A stretch of DNA of 64,000 bases from Microbacterium sp. MYb66 (GCF_002979435.1 NZ_PCOV01000003.1:496001-560000), one strand, 5' to 3'; counted from the first letter of the stretch, positions 15,154 to 24,323 are shown. Notes: generated by a model from the sequence alone, not told the origin. Translations and numbers: made by a program.

Positions 15154-17169
15154 ATGGAGATCCCTGACGAGAAGCCCGCCGATCGCTCCGCAGGAGACCC
15201 CGCCCCGCGCGCCCGGACGGATGCCGCCGGCACGAGCACCGCCGGCACGGGCGCGAACCGCCTCCCCACCAAGGCCACCGAGACCGCGCGCAAGATCGTC
15301 CGTGACATCGCCGCGGTCCCGCCGCGCAGCGTGCATCCGGCGCTCGTGCCCGGCGTCTCGGTCGAGGAGACCGGCCGCACCTATCGCACCGATCCGCTGG
15401 TGTTCGGCGTCGCGGTCGCCCTGACCCTGGCGTTCATCGCATGGGGCGTGTTCGCGGGCGACAACCTCTCCGGCACCACCCGCACCGTGCTCGACTGGGT
15501 GGTGGAGTACTTCGGGTTCTTCTTCACGACCATCGCCACCGTCATCCTCGTCTTCATGCTGTTCGTCGGCTTCAGCCGGTACGGCCGCATCCCGCTCGGG
15601 CGCGACGACGAGGAGCCCGAGTTCTCGATGTTCTCGTGGATCTCGATGCTGTTCGCCGCCGGCATGGGCATCGGTCTCGTCTTCTGGGGCGCGGCCGAGC
15701 CGCTGACCTTCTTCGAGAACCCGCCGCCGGGGACGGTCGAGGCGAACACGCTCGAGGCGATGCACACCGCACAGGCCCAGGTGCTCTACCACTGGGGTCC
15801 GCAGGCCTGGTCGTTCTACGCGCTCGTCGGCGGGGCCATCGCCTACGGCGCCTTCCGTCGCGGACGCACGCCGCTGATCTCCTCGATCTTCGCGCCGCTG
15901 CTCGGCGAGGGTCGTACGGCCGGTCCGCTCGGGCGCACGATCGACATCTTCTCGATCATCGTGACGCTGTTCGGCACCGCGGCCTCCCTGGGCCTCGGCG
16001 CGCTGCAGATCGGCCACGGCGTCGAGATCGTCACGGGGATCGGGCCGGTCGGCAACGGCATCCTGATCGCGGTGATCGCCGTGCTCACCGCATGCTTCAT
16101 CGCCTCGGCGGTCTCCGGCGTCTCGAAGGGCATCCGGGCGCTGTCGAACATCAACGCGGTGGTGGCGCTGCTGCTGGCGTTCTTCGTGTTCTTCGTCGGA
16201 CCGACGCTGCTCATCCTCAACGTGATCCCCTCGGTCGCGGTGCAGTTCCTCGGCGACCTGCCGCAGATGATCGGCCGCTCGGCGTCGCAGGGCGACGAGG
16301 CGCAGGCGTTCCTGTCGGGCTGGACCATCTTCTACTGGGCGTGGTGGATCTCGTGGTCGCCGTTCGTCGGCATGTTCATCGCCAAGATCTCGCGCGGACG
16401 CAGCCTCCGCCAGTTCGTGTCGGTCGTCATCGTGGTGCCCTCGGTCATCTCGCTCATCTGGTTCGCGATCTTCGGCACCACCGCGATCAAGCAGCAGATG
16501 GACGGCGCGAACCTCACGGTCGATCCGCCGGAGGAAGTGCTGTTCGGCGTGCTCGAGAACCTGCCGTTCCCGCTGATCACCAGCATCGTGCTCATCCTGC
16601 TGATCGCGATCTTCTTCGTCACGGGTGCGGATTCCGCCTCGCTCGTGATGGGGACGCTCTCGCAGCAGGGCCGGCCGGAGCCCGCGCGCTGGGTGGCGGT
16701 CGTCTGGGGCGTGCTGGTCGGCGTCATCGCCGCCGTGCTGCTCGTCACCGGCGAGGAGGGGAGCGGGCTGCGGTCGCTGCAGAATGTGACGATCATCGCC
16801 GCGCTGCCGTTCGCGATCATCATGGCGTTCATGATGATCGCGTTCATGAAGGACCTGCGGCGCGACCCCCTGATCCTGCGGGACCGCTATGCCCGCGCCG
16901 CCGTGCGGCACAGCGTCATGTCGGGGCTCGAGGAGTACGGCGACGACTTCGCGCTCGTGCCCGTCGAGTACGACCACTCCGAGGACGACCTGGCATGGAT
17001 CGACGAGTCGACCGTCGACGACAGCCTCGCCGAGGTCTACGAGGCGGCGACCGAGGCGATCGACATCATCCCGCAGGCCGAGGTCGATGCGGTCGTCGAG
17101 GCGGCGCTGGACGACGAGGCGGCAGCGGCGGCGGCGGCGGATGCTGCGGAGCGACCGCGCGAGGACTGA
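15154..17169 (+). CDS. BCCT-family betaine/choline-type transporter
   Basis: A 671-residue secondary transporter with an N-terminal hydrophilic tail of about 80 residues, twelve membrane segments, and an acidic C-terminal tail. Diagnostic motifs are MGIGLVFWGAAEPLTFF and the aromatic-rich WTIFYWAWWISWSPFVGMFI, which line the quaternary-amine site. BCCT carriers import glycine betaine, choline or carnitine with Na+ or H+, usually in osmoprotection. The long acidic tail (a run of Ala/Glu/Asp, about 620-671) may carry an osmosensing role as in BetP. ATG 15154 has AGGATGG upstream; a GTG at 15136 is an alternative. Confidence 0.92.
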   Translation: MEIPDEKPADRSAGDPAPRARTDAAGTSTAGTGANRLPTKATETARKIVRDIAAVPPRSVHPALVPGVSVEETGRTYRTDPLVFGVAVALTLAFIAWGVFAGDNLSGTTRTVLDWVVEYFGFFFTTIATVILVFMLFVGFSRYGRIPLGRDDEEPEFSMFSWISMLFAAGMGIGLVFWGAAEPLTFFENPPPGTVEANTLEAMHTAQAQVLYHWGPQAWSFYALVGGAIAYGAFRRGRTPLISSIFAPLLGEGRTAGPLGRTIDIFSIIVTLFGTAASLGLGALQIGHGVEIVTGIGPVGNGILIAVIAVLTACFIASAVSGVSKGIRALSNINAVVALLLAFFVFFVGPTLLILNVIPSVAVQFLGDLPQMIGRSASQGDEAQAFLSGWTIFYWAWWISWSPFVGMFIAKISRGRSLRQFVSVVIVVPSVISLIWFAIFGTTAIKQQMDGANLTVDPPEEVLFGVLENLPFPLITSIVLILLIAIFFVTGADSASLVMGTLSQQGRPEPARWVAVVWGVLVGVIAAVLLVTGEEGSGLRSLQNVTIIAALPFAIIMAFMMIAFMKDLRRDPLILRDRYARAAVRHSVMSGLEEYGDDFALVPVEYDHSEDDLAWIDESTVDDSLAEVYEAATEAIDIIPQAEVDAVVEAALDDEAAAAAAADAAERPRED

Positions 17170-17192
17170 CCGGGCCCCGCGAGATCAGGAGA

Positions 17193-18794
17193 TCAGGCGG
17201 GTTCCGGCGACTCGGTCGCGGATCGCACTGAAGCGGCCTGACCGTCTGCCTCCGCGTCGCCGACCTGCTCGGCGGCGGCCGTGATCCGGGCTGCCATCCC
17301 CGCGAAGATCAGGCCGTGGAAGGGCAGCACGGCCAGCCAGTAGAGGCGTCCGGTCAGCCCGCGCGGGAAGAAGATCGCACGCTGTTCGTAGCGGGCGCCG
17401 GCGCCGTCGGGCACGGCGCGCAGCTCCAGCCATGCCTCCCCCGGCACCTTCATCTCGGCGCGGAGTCGCAGGAGCGACCCGGCGTCCTTCGTCTCGACCG
17501 CCTCGACGCGCCAGAAGTCGATCGCGTCGCCGACCCGTGCGGCGGTGCGGCTGCGGCGTCCGCGGCTCAGCCCGACGCCGCCGACGATCCGGTCCATGAA
17601 GCCCCGCACCGCCCACAGCAGCGGGGAGGAATACCAGCCGTTCTCGCCGCCGATGCCGAGGATCACGCGCCACAGCTCGGCGGGGGAGGCGGTCGTGGTC
17701 ACCGAACGGGAGTCCGTGAACACGGTGCGTCCGGCCCAGTCGGGGTCGCTCGGCAGGGGATCGCTGGGCGCGCCCGAGACCTCGGCATCCTGCCAGCTGG
17801 TCTCGATCGTGTCGGCCTGCAGTCGTCCGAGCGCCAGATCCACGGCTCTCCGGTACGGCGTCAGGCCGCCCTCGGGCCGGGGGATCAGGTCGTCGACCGC
17901 GTGGTCCTTCATGATGCACTCGTTCTGCAGCGAGGCCACGAGGGGCCGGGCGATCGAACGCGGCACCGGAGTCACGAGGTTCACCCAGTGCGACGCCAGC
18001 CACGGCGTGAGCACGGGGAGGGACGCGATGGCGCGCTGCCGCAGTCCGGCCTCGACCGCGTAGCCGTTCATCATCTGCCCGTAGCGCAGCACGTCGGGAC
18101 CGCCGACGTCGACGGCGCGGTTCACGTCGGCGTCCACGCGGGCGGCGCCGAGGAGGTAGTGCAGCACGTCGCGCACGGCGATCGGCTGGATGCGGTTGCG
18201 CACCCACTTCGGGGCAGGCATGTACGGCAGCACGTCGGTGAGGTGCCGGATCATCTCGAACGATGCCGAACCGGAGCCGATCACGACGCCCGCCTGCAGC
18301 ACGAGCGTGGGAACGCCCGACTGCAGGAAGATCTCACCCACGTGCACGCGGGACCGAAGGTGCGGCGAGAGCTTCACGTCGTCCGGATGCAGGCCGCCGA
18401 GGTACACGATGCGTCGCACCCCGGCTCGGGCTGCGGCGTCGGCCACCGTCGTCGCCGCGCGCTCGTCGCTCTCCTCGAACCCCGCACCCGCCGACATCGA
18501 GTGGATCAGGTAGTACACGACGTCGACGTCGTCCATGGCCGTGGCCACGGCATCCGCATCGTCCGCCGATCCCTCGACGATCTCGCAGTCCCGGCCCCAG
18601 GGGAAGGATGCTGCGCGTGCGGCGTCCCTGGCGAGGACGCGCACGCGATAGCCGGCGTTCAACAGGCGCGGGGTCAGGCGCCCGCCGATGTATCCGGTCG
18701 CGCCGAGCACGAGCGCGCGCGGCATGCTGCCGTCCTCGCGGGGGACGGCGCGCAGGGACTCTTCGCGTCCGGTGGGCTGGGTGAGTTCGGGCAT
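17193..18794 (-). CDS. NAD(P)-binding/DUF2867 SDR-like protein
   Basis: About 533 residues. A Rossmann domain opens with LVLGATGYIGGRLTPRLL, followed by an atypical SDR/NmrA-like fold through about residue 330 (VYYLIHSMSAG, RIVYLGGLHP). The C-terminal ~170 residues match DUF2867 in style (WRVILGIGGENGWYSSPLLW; ending RLYWLAVLPFHGLIFAGM, a likely membrane-contacting helix). The function of this fused family is not established. ATG 18794 fits leaderless transcription, with TACGCT 6 nt upstream; an ATG at 18725 with GAGGA seven bases upstream is a good alternative. It converges on the BCCT gene. Confidence 0.85.
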   Translation of the reverse strand: MPELTQPTGREESLRAVPREDGSMPRALVLGATGYIGGRLTPRLLNAGYRVRVLARDAARAASFPWGRDCEIVEGSADDADAVATAMDDVDVVYYLIHSMSAGAGFEESDERAATTVADAAARAGVRRIVYLGGLHPDDVKLSPHLRSRVHVGEIFLQSGVPTLVLQAGVVIGSGSASFEMIRHLTDVLPYMPAPKWVRNRIQPIAVRDVLHYLLGAARVDADVNRAVDVGGPDVLRYGQMMNGYAVEAGLRQRAIASLPVLTPWLASHWVNLVTPVPRSIARPLVASLQNECIMKDHAVDDLIPRPEGGLTPYRRAVDLALGRLQADTIETSWQDAEVSGAPSDPLPSDPDWAGRTVFTDSRSVTTTASPAELWRVILGIGGENGWYSSPLLWAVRGFMDRIVGGVGLSRGRRSRTAARVGDAIDFWRVEAVETKDAGSLLRLRAEMKVPGEAWLELRAVPDGAGARYEQRAIFFPRGLTGRLYWLAVLPFHGLIFAGMAARITAAAEQVGDAEADGQAASVRSATESPEPA

Positions 18795-18927
18795 GGATCG
18801 AGCGTAGGTCGCGGGCGCGTTCGGAGGAACGGGGTTGCGGGGTGCGGTGACGGTCAGTAGGGGTCGTCGACGGCGCGCGGCGGCGACACGTCGACCGGAA
18901 CCCCGAGAGCATCGTACGATCGTAGAC

Positions 18928-20154
18928 ATGGCCTCCATCGAATCGATTCGACGACCTGCCCCGGATCAGGCGTCGCGGCGCGCACGCATCGCCGTCTCCG
19001 CGCTGTTCCTCACGAACGGAGCGCTGTTCGCGAACATCCTGCCGCGCTACCCGGAGATCAAGTCCGGGCTCGGCCTCGACAATCTCGGCTACGGCTTCGC
19101 GATCGCCGCGTTCCCGGCCGGCGCGATCGCGGCAGGGCTCCTGGCCGCGGTGCTGATCCGCCGGTTCGGCTCGGCGCGCATCGCCGTGATCGGCACCGCG
19201 CTCACGAGCCTCGGGCTGCTGTCGGCCGCCCTCGCTCCGTCGGGTGTGCTCTTCGCCGTCGCCCTGTTCCTCGGCGGCGCCTCCGACGCCATCACCGACG
19301 TCGCGCAGAACGCCCATGGCCTTCGGGTGCAGCGCCGCTACGGGCGCTCGATCATCAACGGCTTCCACGCGATCTGGTCGATCGGGGCCGTGCTCGGCGG
19401 TGTGATGGCCGCGGTCGCGATCGCCCTGCAGCTGCCGCTCGGCGTGCACCTCGGCATCTCCACGGCCGTGTTCGTCACGGTGGCCCTGGTCGCCCTCCGG
19501 TTCTGCCTTCCCGGACGCGACGATGAGGTCGACGCAGAGGCCGCGGCCGAGCCGGTCGAGCTGGCCGGAGCACTGCGCCGCGGCGTGACCCCGCGCACCG
19601 TGATCGCGATCATCGCGCTGACCCTCATCGCGATGGCCGGCGCCGTGGCCGAGGATGCCGGGAACTCGTGGGCCACCCTGTATCTCGCCGACTCGCTGGG
19701 GGCCGCGGCCGCGATCGCTCCGCTCGGCTTCATCGCGCTGGTAGGGGCGCAGTTCGTCGGCCGCATGATCGGCGATCCGTTGACCGATCGCTTCGGCCAG
19801 CGGTGGGTCGCCCGGGTCGGGGGCATCATCGCAGCGGTGGGTATGACGCTCGCTCTCGCCTTCCCCACCGTGCCCGGCACGATCCTCGGGTTCGCGGCGG
19901 TCGGCTTCGGCATCGCGACCCTGATCCCGGCGGCGATGCACGCGGCCGATGAGCTGCCGGGCCTGCGCGCCGGCGTCGGGCTCACGGTCGTGTCGTGGCT
20001 GCTGCGCCTCGGCTTCCTGCTCTCGCCGCCGTTCGTCGGGTACATCGCCGAGAACCAGAGCCTGCGGGCCGGGCTCCTGGTCGCGCCCGTCGCGGCCCTC
20101 GTCGCGGTGCTGCTGGCCGGCTTCCTCGAGAAGCGCCGCCCCCGCCGGGACTGA
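18928..20154 (+). CDS. MFS transporter
   Basis: A 408-residue, 12-helix major facilitator protein of the fucose permease/YbjJ-like type. It shows YPEIKSGLGLDNLGYGFAIAAFPAG, a conserved loop DAITDVAQNAHGLRVQRRYGRSIINGFHAIWSIGAVLGG, and GRMIGDPLTDRFGQRWV, the MFS A-like motif between helices 8 and 9. Substrate is unknown. ATG 18928 has TACGAT at 18915-18920, 7 nt upstream, so the mRNA is probably leaderless. It is divergent from the DUF2867 gene across 133 bp. Confidence 0.88.
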   Translation: MASIESIRRPAPDQASRRARIAVSALFLTNGALFANILPRYPEIKSGLGLDNLGYGFAIAAFPAGAIAAGLLAAVLIRRFGSARIAVIGTALTSLGLLSAALAPSGVLFAVALFLGGASDAITDVAQNAHGLRVQRRYGRSIINGFHAIWSIGAVLGGVMAAVAIALQLPLGVHLGISTAVFVTVALVALRFCLPGRDDEVDAEAAAEPVELAGALRRGVTPRTVIAIIALTLIAMAGAVAEDAGNSWATLYLADSLGAAAAIAPLGFIALVGAQFVGRMIGDPLTDRFGQRWVARVGGIIAAVGMTLALAFPTVPGTILGFAAVGFGIATLIPAAMHAADELPGLRAGVGLTVVSWLLRLGFLLSPPFVGYIAENQSLRAGLLVAPVAALVAVLLAGFLEKRRPRRD

Positions 20155-20193
20155 GTCCCGCCGGCATCCGCCGCGCAGGTGGAGCAGCAAACT

Positions 20194-20242
20194 GCAACCT
20201 GAGGGTTGCGCGACTGCCATCGTTGTGCAACTCTGGAGTTGC
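20194..20242. promoter_or_regulatory. two ArsR-type operator palindromes
   Basis: GCAACCTGAGGGTTGC (20194-20209, 6-bp perfect arms) and GCAACTCTGGAGTTGC (20227-20242, 7-bp perfect arms) share the GCAAC/GTTGC arms. Their centres are 33 bp apart, three helical turns. They lie 52 bp upstream of the AHSA1/ArsR operon and probably bind the ArsR-like regulator encoded by its second gene. Confidence 0.7.
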
Positions 20243-20293
20243 AGCTGGTCGACCGGCCGGCGGAACATGCGGGAGATCCCGAAAGGACCCATC

Positions 20294-20776
20294 ATGGTCG
20301 ACATGACCCACAACGAGGCATCCGTCGTCGACGAGGAGACCTTCTCCGTCCGACGGAGCATCCACATCGCGGCATCCGTCGAGAAGGTCTGGCAGGCGGT
20401 GGCGGAGCCCGAGCACATCTCGCGCTGGTTCGGACGCACCGTGCTCGACGGCGCAGGCGTCGGCGCGACCGGCACGATGACGTTCCCCGACTACGACGTG
20501 ATCCCGCTGCGAGTCGAGGAGTACGACGAGCCGCGACGCATCAGCTACCGGTGGAACAACGACGACGTCCTCGGGAAGCTGCCCGAGAGCATCGACGAGA
20601 AGACCTCGACCGTCTTCACCTTCACGCTCGAGGAGGCCGGCGGTGGTACCCGGCTCACGGTCGTCGAGAGCGGTTTCGAGCGCACTTCCGACCCGGTCGC
20701 GAACCTCGAATCGCACCGCACCGGGTGGGACCTCGAGCTCGACAAGATGGTCGCCCTGGTGGAAGGTGAAGCGTGA
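20294..20776 (+). CDS. SRPBCC/AHSA1-domain protein
   Basis: A 160-residue single-domain protein of the START-like SRPBCC/AHSA1 type: SVRRSIHIAASVEKVWQAVAEPEHISRWFGRT at about residues 16-48, TGTMTF, and the C-terminal helix GWDLELDKMVALVEG. Such proteins bind hydrophobic ligands; the ligand is unknown. GAAAGGA is 6 nt before ATG 20294. The stop overlaps the GTG of the next ArsR gene (GTGA), a widespread AHSA1-ArsR module in which the regulator controls expression of its partner. Confidence 0.88.
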   Translation: MVDMTHNEASVVDEETFSVRRSIHIAASVEKVWQAVAEPEHISRWFGRTVLDGAGVGATGTMTFPDYDVIPLRVEEYDEPRRISYRWNNDDVLGKLPESIDEKTSTVFTFTLEEAGGGTRLTVVESGFERTSDPVANLESHRTGWDLELDKMVALVEGEA

Positions 20777-21090
20777 CCACAGGAACCCTGCTGCCCATGT
20801 TCGCGGCACTCGCGGACGAGACGCGCTGGAGCATCCTGACGGCTCTCGGCGAGGGGGATGCATCGGCATCCGCCCTCGCCGGGCGCCTTCCGGTGTCTCG
20901 GCAGGCGATCGCCAAGCACCTGGCCGTCCTGCAGGAGGTCGGGCTCGTCGAGCCCGTGCGGGTCGGGCGCGAGGTGCGCTTCCGCGTCGTCGGCGCCGAG
21001 CTCTCCGCCACCGCGGCGAAGCTCGACGTGATCGGACGCGAGTGGGACCGCCGCCTCGCCGCGATCAAGGAGATCGCGGAAGGCCTGTAG
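20773..21090 (+). CDS. ArsR-family HTH regulator
   Basis: A 105-residue winged-helix repressor: MFAALADETRWSILTALGEGDASASALAGRLPVSRQAIAKHLAVLQEVGLVEPVRVGREVRFRV spans residues 9-73. It lacks the ELCVCDL metal-binding box of arsenic- or zinc-sensing members, so a metal signal is unlikely. It starts at GTG 20773, coupled to the AHSA1 gene by GTGA. It is expected to bind the twin GCAAC-type palindromes upstream of the operon. Confidence 0.9.
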   Translation: MTTGTLLPMFAALADETRWSILTALGEGDASASALAGRLPVSRQAIAKHLAVLQEVGLVEPVRVGREVRFRVVGAELSATAAKLDVIGREWDRRLAAIKEIAEGL

Positions 21091-21093
21091 GCC

Positions 21094-21846
21094 TCAGAGG
21101 GCGGTGTATCCGCCGTCGACCAGGTGGTAGCTGCCGGTGATGAAGCTCGCGGCGTCGCTCGCGAGGAAGGCGACGAGGTTCGCGACCTCGTCGGCCTGAC
21201 CCAGGCGTCCGATCGGGTGCTTGCTCACCAGGAAGTCCTTCGCCTCGGCGCCCATGTTCGCGAGCAGCGGGGTGTCGATGAAGCCGGGGCCCACCGAGTT
21301 CACGCGCACGCCCTTCGCGGAGTACTCCAGCGCCGCCGACTTGGTCATGCCGACCACGCCGTGCTTGGCGGTGACGTAGGCGGGCGAACCGGCGAAGCCG
21401 ACGCTGCCGAGGATCGACGCGATGTTCACGACCGATCCGCCCCCGTTCGCGAGGATCGACGGGATCTGCGCCTTCATGTTGCGGAACACCGCGTTGAGGT
21501 TGATGGCGATGACCTTGTCCCAGGCCTCGTCCTCGTACTCCGCGGTCGGGGCGGAGGCGCCGCCGATACCGGCGTTGTTGACGCCGATGCGCAGCGGGGC
21601 GAGCGTGTTGGCGAGTTCGACCGAGGAGGCGATCCATGCCGCGTCCGTCGCATCGCCGACCGATGCCTCGGCGGTGCCGCCGGCTGCGCGGATCTCTTCC
21701 ACGACCGCGTTCGCGTGCTCGGCGTTCAGGTCGTTGACCACGACGGATGCGCCGTTCTTCGCCAGCAGGAGAGCGGTCGAGCGTCCGATTCCGCTGCCTG
21801 CTCCCGTCACGATCGCCGAGCGGTTCGAGACGTCGTACTGAGCCAC
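21094..21846 (-). CDS. SDR-family oxidoreductase
   Basis: About 250 residues of classical SDR: TGAGSGIGRS for NAD(P), NNAGIGG, catalytic Ser in NIASILGSVG and YVTAKHG supplying Tyr and Lys, and PGFIDTPLL. Similar to 3-oxoacyl-ACP reductase or glucose/ribitol dehydrogenases; substrate unknown. GTG 21846 is preferred since GTGGAG lies 6 nt upstream; an in-frame GTG at 21858 would add four residues. It converges on the arsR gene with only 3 bp between stops. Confidence 0.88.
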   Translation of the reverse strand: MAQYDVSNRSAIVTGAGSGIGRSTALLLAKNGASVVVNDLNAEHANAVVEEIRAAGGTAEASVGDATDAAWIASSVELANTLAPLRIGVNNAGIGGASAPTAEYEDEAWDKVIAINLNAVFRNMKAQIPSILANGGGSVVNIASILGSVGFAGSPAYVTAKHGVVGMTKSAALEYSAKGVRVNSVGPGFIDTPLLANMGAEAKDFLVSKHPIGRLGQADEVANLVAFLASDAASFITGSYHLVDGGYTAL

Positions 21847-21944
21847 GAGTGACTCCACTTCCGGGCGGGCGCGGTGCCGGGAGATCTTCTCGGACGGTCC
21901 GTCCTTCTCTCCAGCCTACGCCCGAAAAGCGGAGGTGGATTCAC

Positions 21945-21980
21945 GTGAATGGATGCGCCCCGCAGGGCGCATCCATTCAC
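21945..21980 (-). terminator. perfect 16-bp hairpin after the secreted protein gene
   Basis: Arms 21945-21960 (GTGAATGGATGCGCCC) and 21965-21980 are exact complements around the loop CGCA. It lies 9 bp past the stop of the minus-strand gene ending at 21990, so it most likely terminates that message. There is no long U tract, as is common in high-GC actinobacteria. Confidence 0.75.
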
Positions 21981-21989
21981 GGAACCTCC

Positions 21990-24323
21990 TCAGGGACGAG
22001 ACATGATGGCCGCGCCGACGCGCTCCTGCAGTGCGAAGACTCGCGGCACGTAGGTCTGCGGTCGAGGAGAACTGCCTGCCGCGCCCGTGTTGACCCACAA
22101 CCCGAAGTTGAGCAGCGCGATCACGCGCGGGTGACGGTTCGCGACTCGCAGATACTCGAACTGCCGGTCGAGGATCTGCACCTCGGTCGTCCACGTGTTC
22201 CAGGTGTCGGGGACGTTCGGCGGGAACAGATAGATCTTGTCGTTCTGATCGCTGGCCATCTGCTCGAGGCGGTTCGCCGACCACTCCAGCTCGGTCTCCG
22301 TCATGTTGTACGCATCCATGCCGTACCAATCGACGTCGGGCGGTACGGCGACGGAGTTCGCGATGTCGATGTAGGTCATCGTGAACATGATCGGAAGATC
22401 GGGGATGTCGCCCGCATCGATACTCGCCTGCACCGCCTTGGCCGACCAGTCGAGCTGCTGGTAGGTCACGCCCTTGAGGTAGGCCTCGTCCTCCAGGTAG
22501 TACGCCGCGATCTTGTCCTTGTACGGCTGGAGCATCTGCACGAAGCCGTTCCAACGGTTGAGGTTCGGCTGCTGCTGGGCTGTCTGCGGTGTGAAGAACT
22601 CGCTCCCGACGTAGAGGATGCACCCCTTCGGCGGGCACGCGGCGAACTCTGCGGTGTCGTACGAGAGCGGGCTGGCGTCGAGCGTCGGAGAGACGTTGAT
22701 CCAGTGCAGGTTCGCGATCCCCTTCATGTCGGGAACGTGATTCCCCGCGAAGTCGTCGTTCCGCGTTCCGTAGGTGCCGAAGTACTTCAGTGTGGGGAAC
22801 GGATCGACACGACTGATCGTCAGGTCGTCGATGGCGCTCACTTCGCGCAGCTGTGTCGCGCTCCCGTTGCTGATGTAGGCGCCTAGATAGAGGTAGGGCT
22901 TCTTCAGGGCGGAGGTCAGCGACGTCGTCCGAGTGGCGCCGTTGACGTTCACCTCGAGATCCGGAGTCGCGCCGGCGTCGGTCGCGCGAATGGTCACGGC
23001 GAAGCCGCTCGGGCGGATGGGGGCGCTGAAGGTGGACCCCACCAGGACTCCGCCGCGATACAGCGCGACCGTGCCGTCGCGAGCGACCGTCATGCTGAAC
23101 TGGTTCTGGGCGTCTGTGACATAGCCTCGTCCGGTGCTCGACGACGAGAGCATGATCGAGACCCAGTCCGTGGCGCCTCCGAACGATCCGGGGTCAGGCT
23201 TGACCGTCGCACGGATCTCGAACGCGCCGGCGCTGTCCGCGGAGACGGGCATGTCCAGCTTCACCGCTGAGGGGGCGACCCAGAACGAGAGCTGATTCGG
23301 GAAGCTCGGGTTGTTCACCTGCGAATACGTGGCGGGGGGCGTCGCCGTGTTGCTCCAGTGGCCGGGCACGCGCGAGTACGTCAGCGGCATCGCCAGCCCG
23401 GGCTCACGCGCTCCGAGGTTCTGGTTCAACCCGTAGTCGGACGCGTAGACGTTGGCCCCATCGAAGTTGTCCGCGAACTGCGCGACCCGGCTGACCGTGA
23501 GGTCGTCGACCGTGCTGACTTCGGCTGTCGTCGTCGCGGAACCGTTGCTCAGGTAGGCGCCGAGCAGGACGTACGGCTGCACGAGCGCGCCGGTGAGTGT
23601 CGCCGTTCGAGTGGCGCCGTTGACGGCCACGGCGAGGCTGGGGCTCGCCGTGGATGCGTTGGACACCGTGATGGTGACGTCGAAACCGGTGGCCGATCTC
23701 GTCGCCAGAAGCTCGGATGACCACAGGGCCGTGCCGCGCTGGTAGAGCATGACCTTGCCGTTGCGGCTCACGGTGAGCCCGGCGTCCACGGTCGTCGCCG
23801 TCACGTAGCCGGTCGATCCGCCCGTCTTCGCGAGCATCAGCGAGACCCAGTCCGCGTCGGCGCCCAGTGCGTTCGCGTTCGGGTTGACCTTGGCCGTCAC
23901 CGTGTAGGAATCCGCCGCGTCGGTCATCGCCGGCGCATCGAGGCGCACGGCCGAGTGCTGCGCCCAGAACGAGAGCTTGCCCGCGAAGTCGGAGTGGTTC
24001 ACCTGGCTGGCATAGCTGGGCGGGGTCGCCGCAGGAGTCGACCAATTGCCGTGGACCCTCGTGTACGTCACGCCCTTGCCGGGCCCGCTCTGCCGCGTCG
24101 AGATCGAGTCATTCAGTCCGTAGGTGGGATCGGCGTCCCTCGCATCATTGAAGCTGTCGGTGAACTCGGGGGTGCCGGCGGCCGAGGCCGGCTCGGGAAC
24201 GAGGGGGACGGCGAGAGCTGTCGCCGTGACGACGGCCGCGACGATGCCGGCGAGCAGCCGTCGTCGTCGCGGGCGTCGCGGATGGACTATCGATGCAGCG
24301 TCCGGTGCGGATTCACGTTCCAT
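21990..24323 (-). CDS. secreted two-repeat protein with GH-like C-terminal domain
   Basis: A 777-residue exported protein. Residues 1-49 are a signal peptide with a basic n-region (RRPRRRRLLAG) and probable cleavage after ASA. Residues about 53-281 and 282-507 are tandem, clearly homologous beta-sandwich-like repeats (each has YGLN, WS..ATPP, LSFW, DWVS.ML, VNGATRT, SNGSAT and DDLT.SRV). The last 270 residues read like a TIM barrel: LHWINVS, CILYVGSEFF, AAYYLEDEAYL (acidic cluster E611-D612-E613) and DWYGMDAYN. It is probably a polysaccharide-acting enzyme with two sugar-binding modules. I do not recognise a named family. AGGGAG precedes ATG 24323. Confidence 0.7.
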   Translation of the reverse strand: MERESAPDAASIVHPRRPRRRRLLAGIVAAVVTATALAVPLVPEPASAAGTPEFTDSFNDARDADPTYGLNDSISTRQSGPGKGVTYTRVHGNWSTPAATPPSYASQVNHSDFAGKLSFWAQHSAVRLDAPAMTDAADSYTVTAKVNPNANALGADADWVSLMLAKTGGSTGYVTATTVDAGLTVSRNGKVMLYQRGTALWSSELLATRSATGFDVTITVSNASTASPSLAVAVNGATRTATLTGALVQPYVLLGAYLSNGSATTTAEVSTVDDLTVSRVAQFADNFDGANVYASDYGLNQNLGAREPGLAMPLTYSRVPGHWSNTATPPATYSQVNNPSFPNQLSFWVAPSAVKLDMPVSADSAGAFEIRATVKPDPGSFGGATDWVSIMLSSSSTGRGYVTDAQNQFSMTVARDGTVALYRGGVLVGSTFSAPIRPSGFAVTIRATDAGATPDLEVNVNGATRTTSLTSALKKPYLYLGAYISNGSATQLREVSAIDDLTISRVDPFPTLKYFGTYGTRNDDFAGNHVPDMKGIANLHWINVSPTLDASPLSYDTAEFAACPPKGCILYVGSEFFTPQTAQQQPNLNRWNGFVQMLQPYKDKIAAYYLEDEAYLKGVTYQQLDWSAKAVQASIDAGDIPDLPIMFTMTYIDIANSVAVPPDVDWYGMDAYNMTETELEWSANRLEQMASDQNDKIYLFPPNVPDTWNTWTTEVQILDRQFEYLRVANRHPRVIALLNFGLWVNTGAAGSSPRPQTYVPRVFALQERVGAAIMSRP

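Noticed and set aside
15013..16977. Minus-strand open frame (654 codons) opposite the BCCT gene
   Set aside because: The product is a charged, low-complexity string (RDDRDE type) and the BCCT reading on the plus strand is unambiguous.
17101..17160. GCG/GCN repeat tract that looks like a simple-sequence repeat
   Set aside because: It encodes the Ala/Glu/Asp-rich tail of the BCCT protein and varies in codon choice, so it is coding composition, not a tandem repeat locus.
22800..24100. Apparent long direct repeats in the DNA
   Set aside because: They correspond to the two protein modules of the secreted protein and have diverged at nucleotide level; they are not a mobile or structural repeat.
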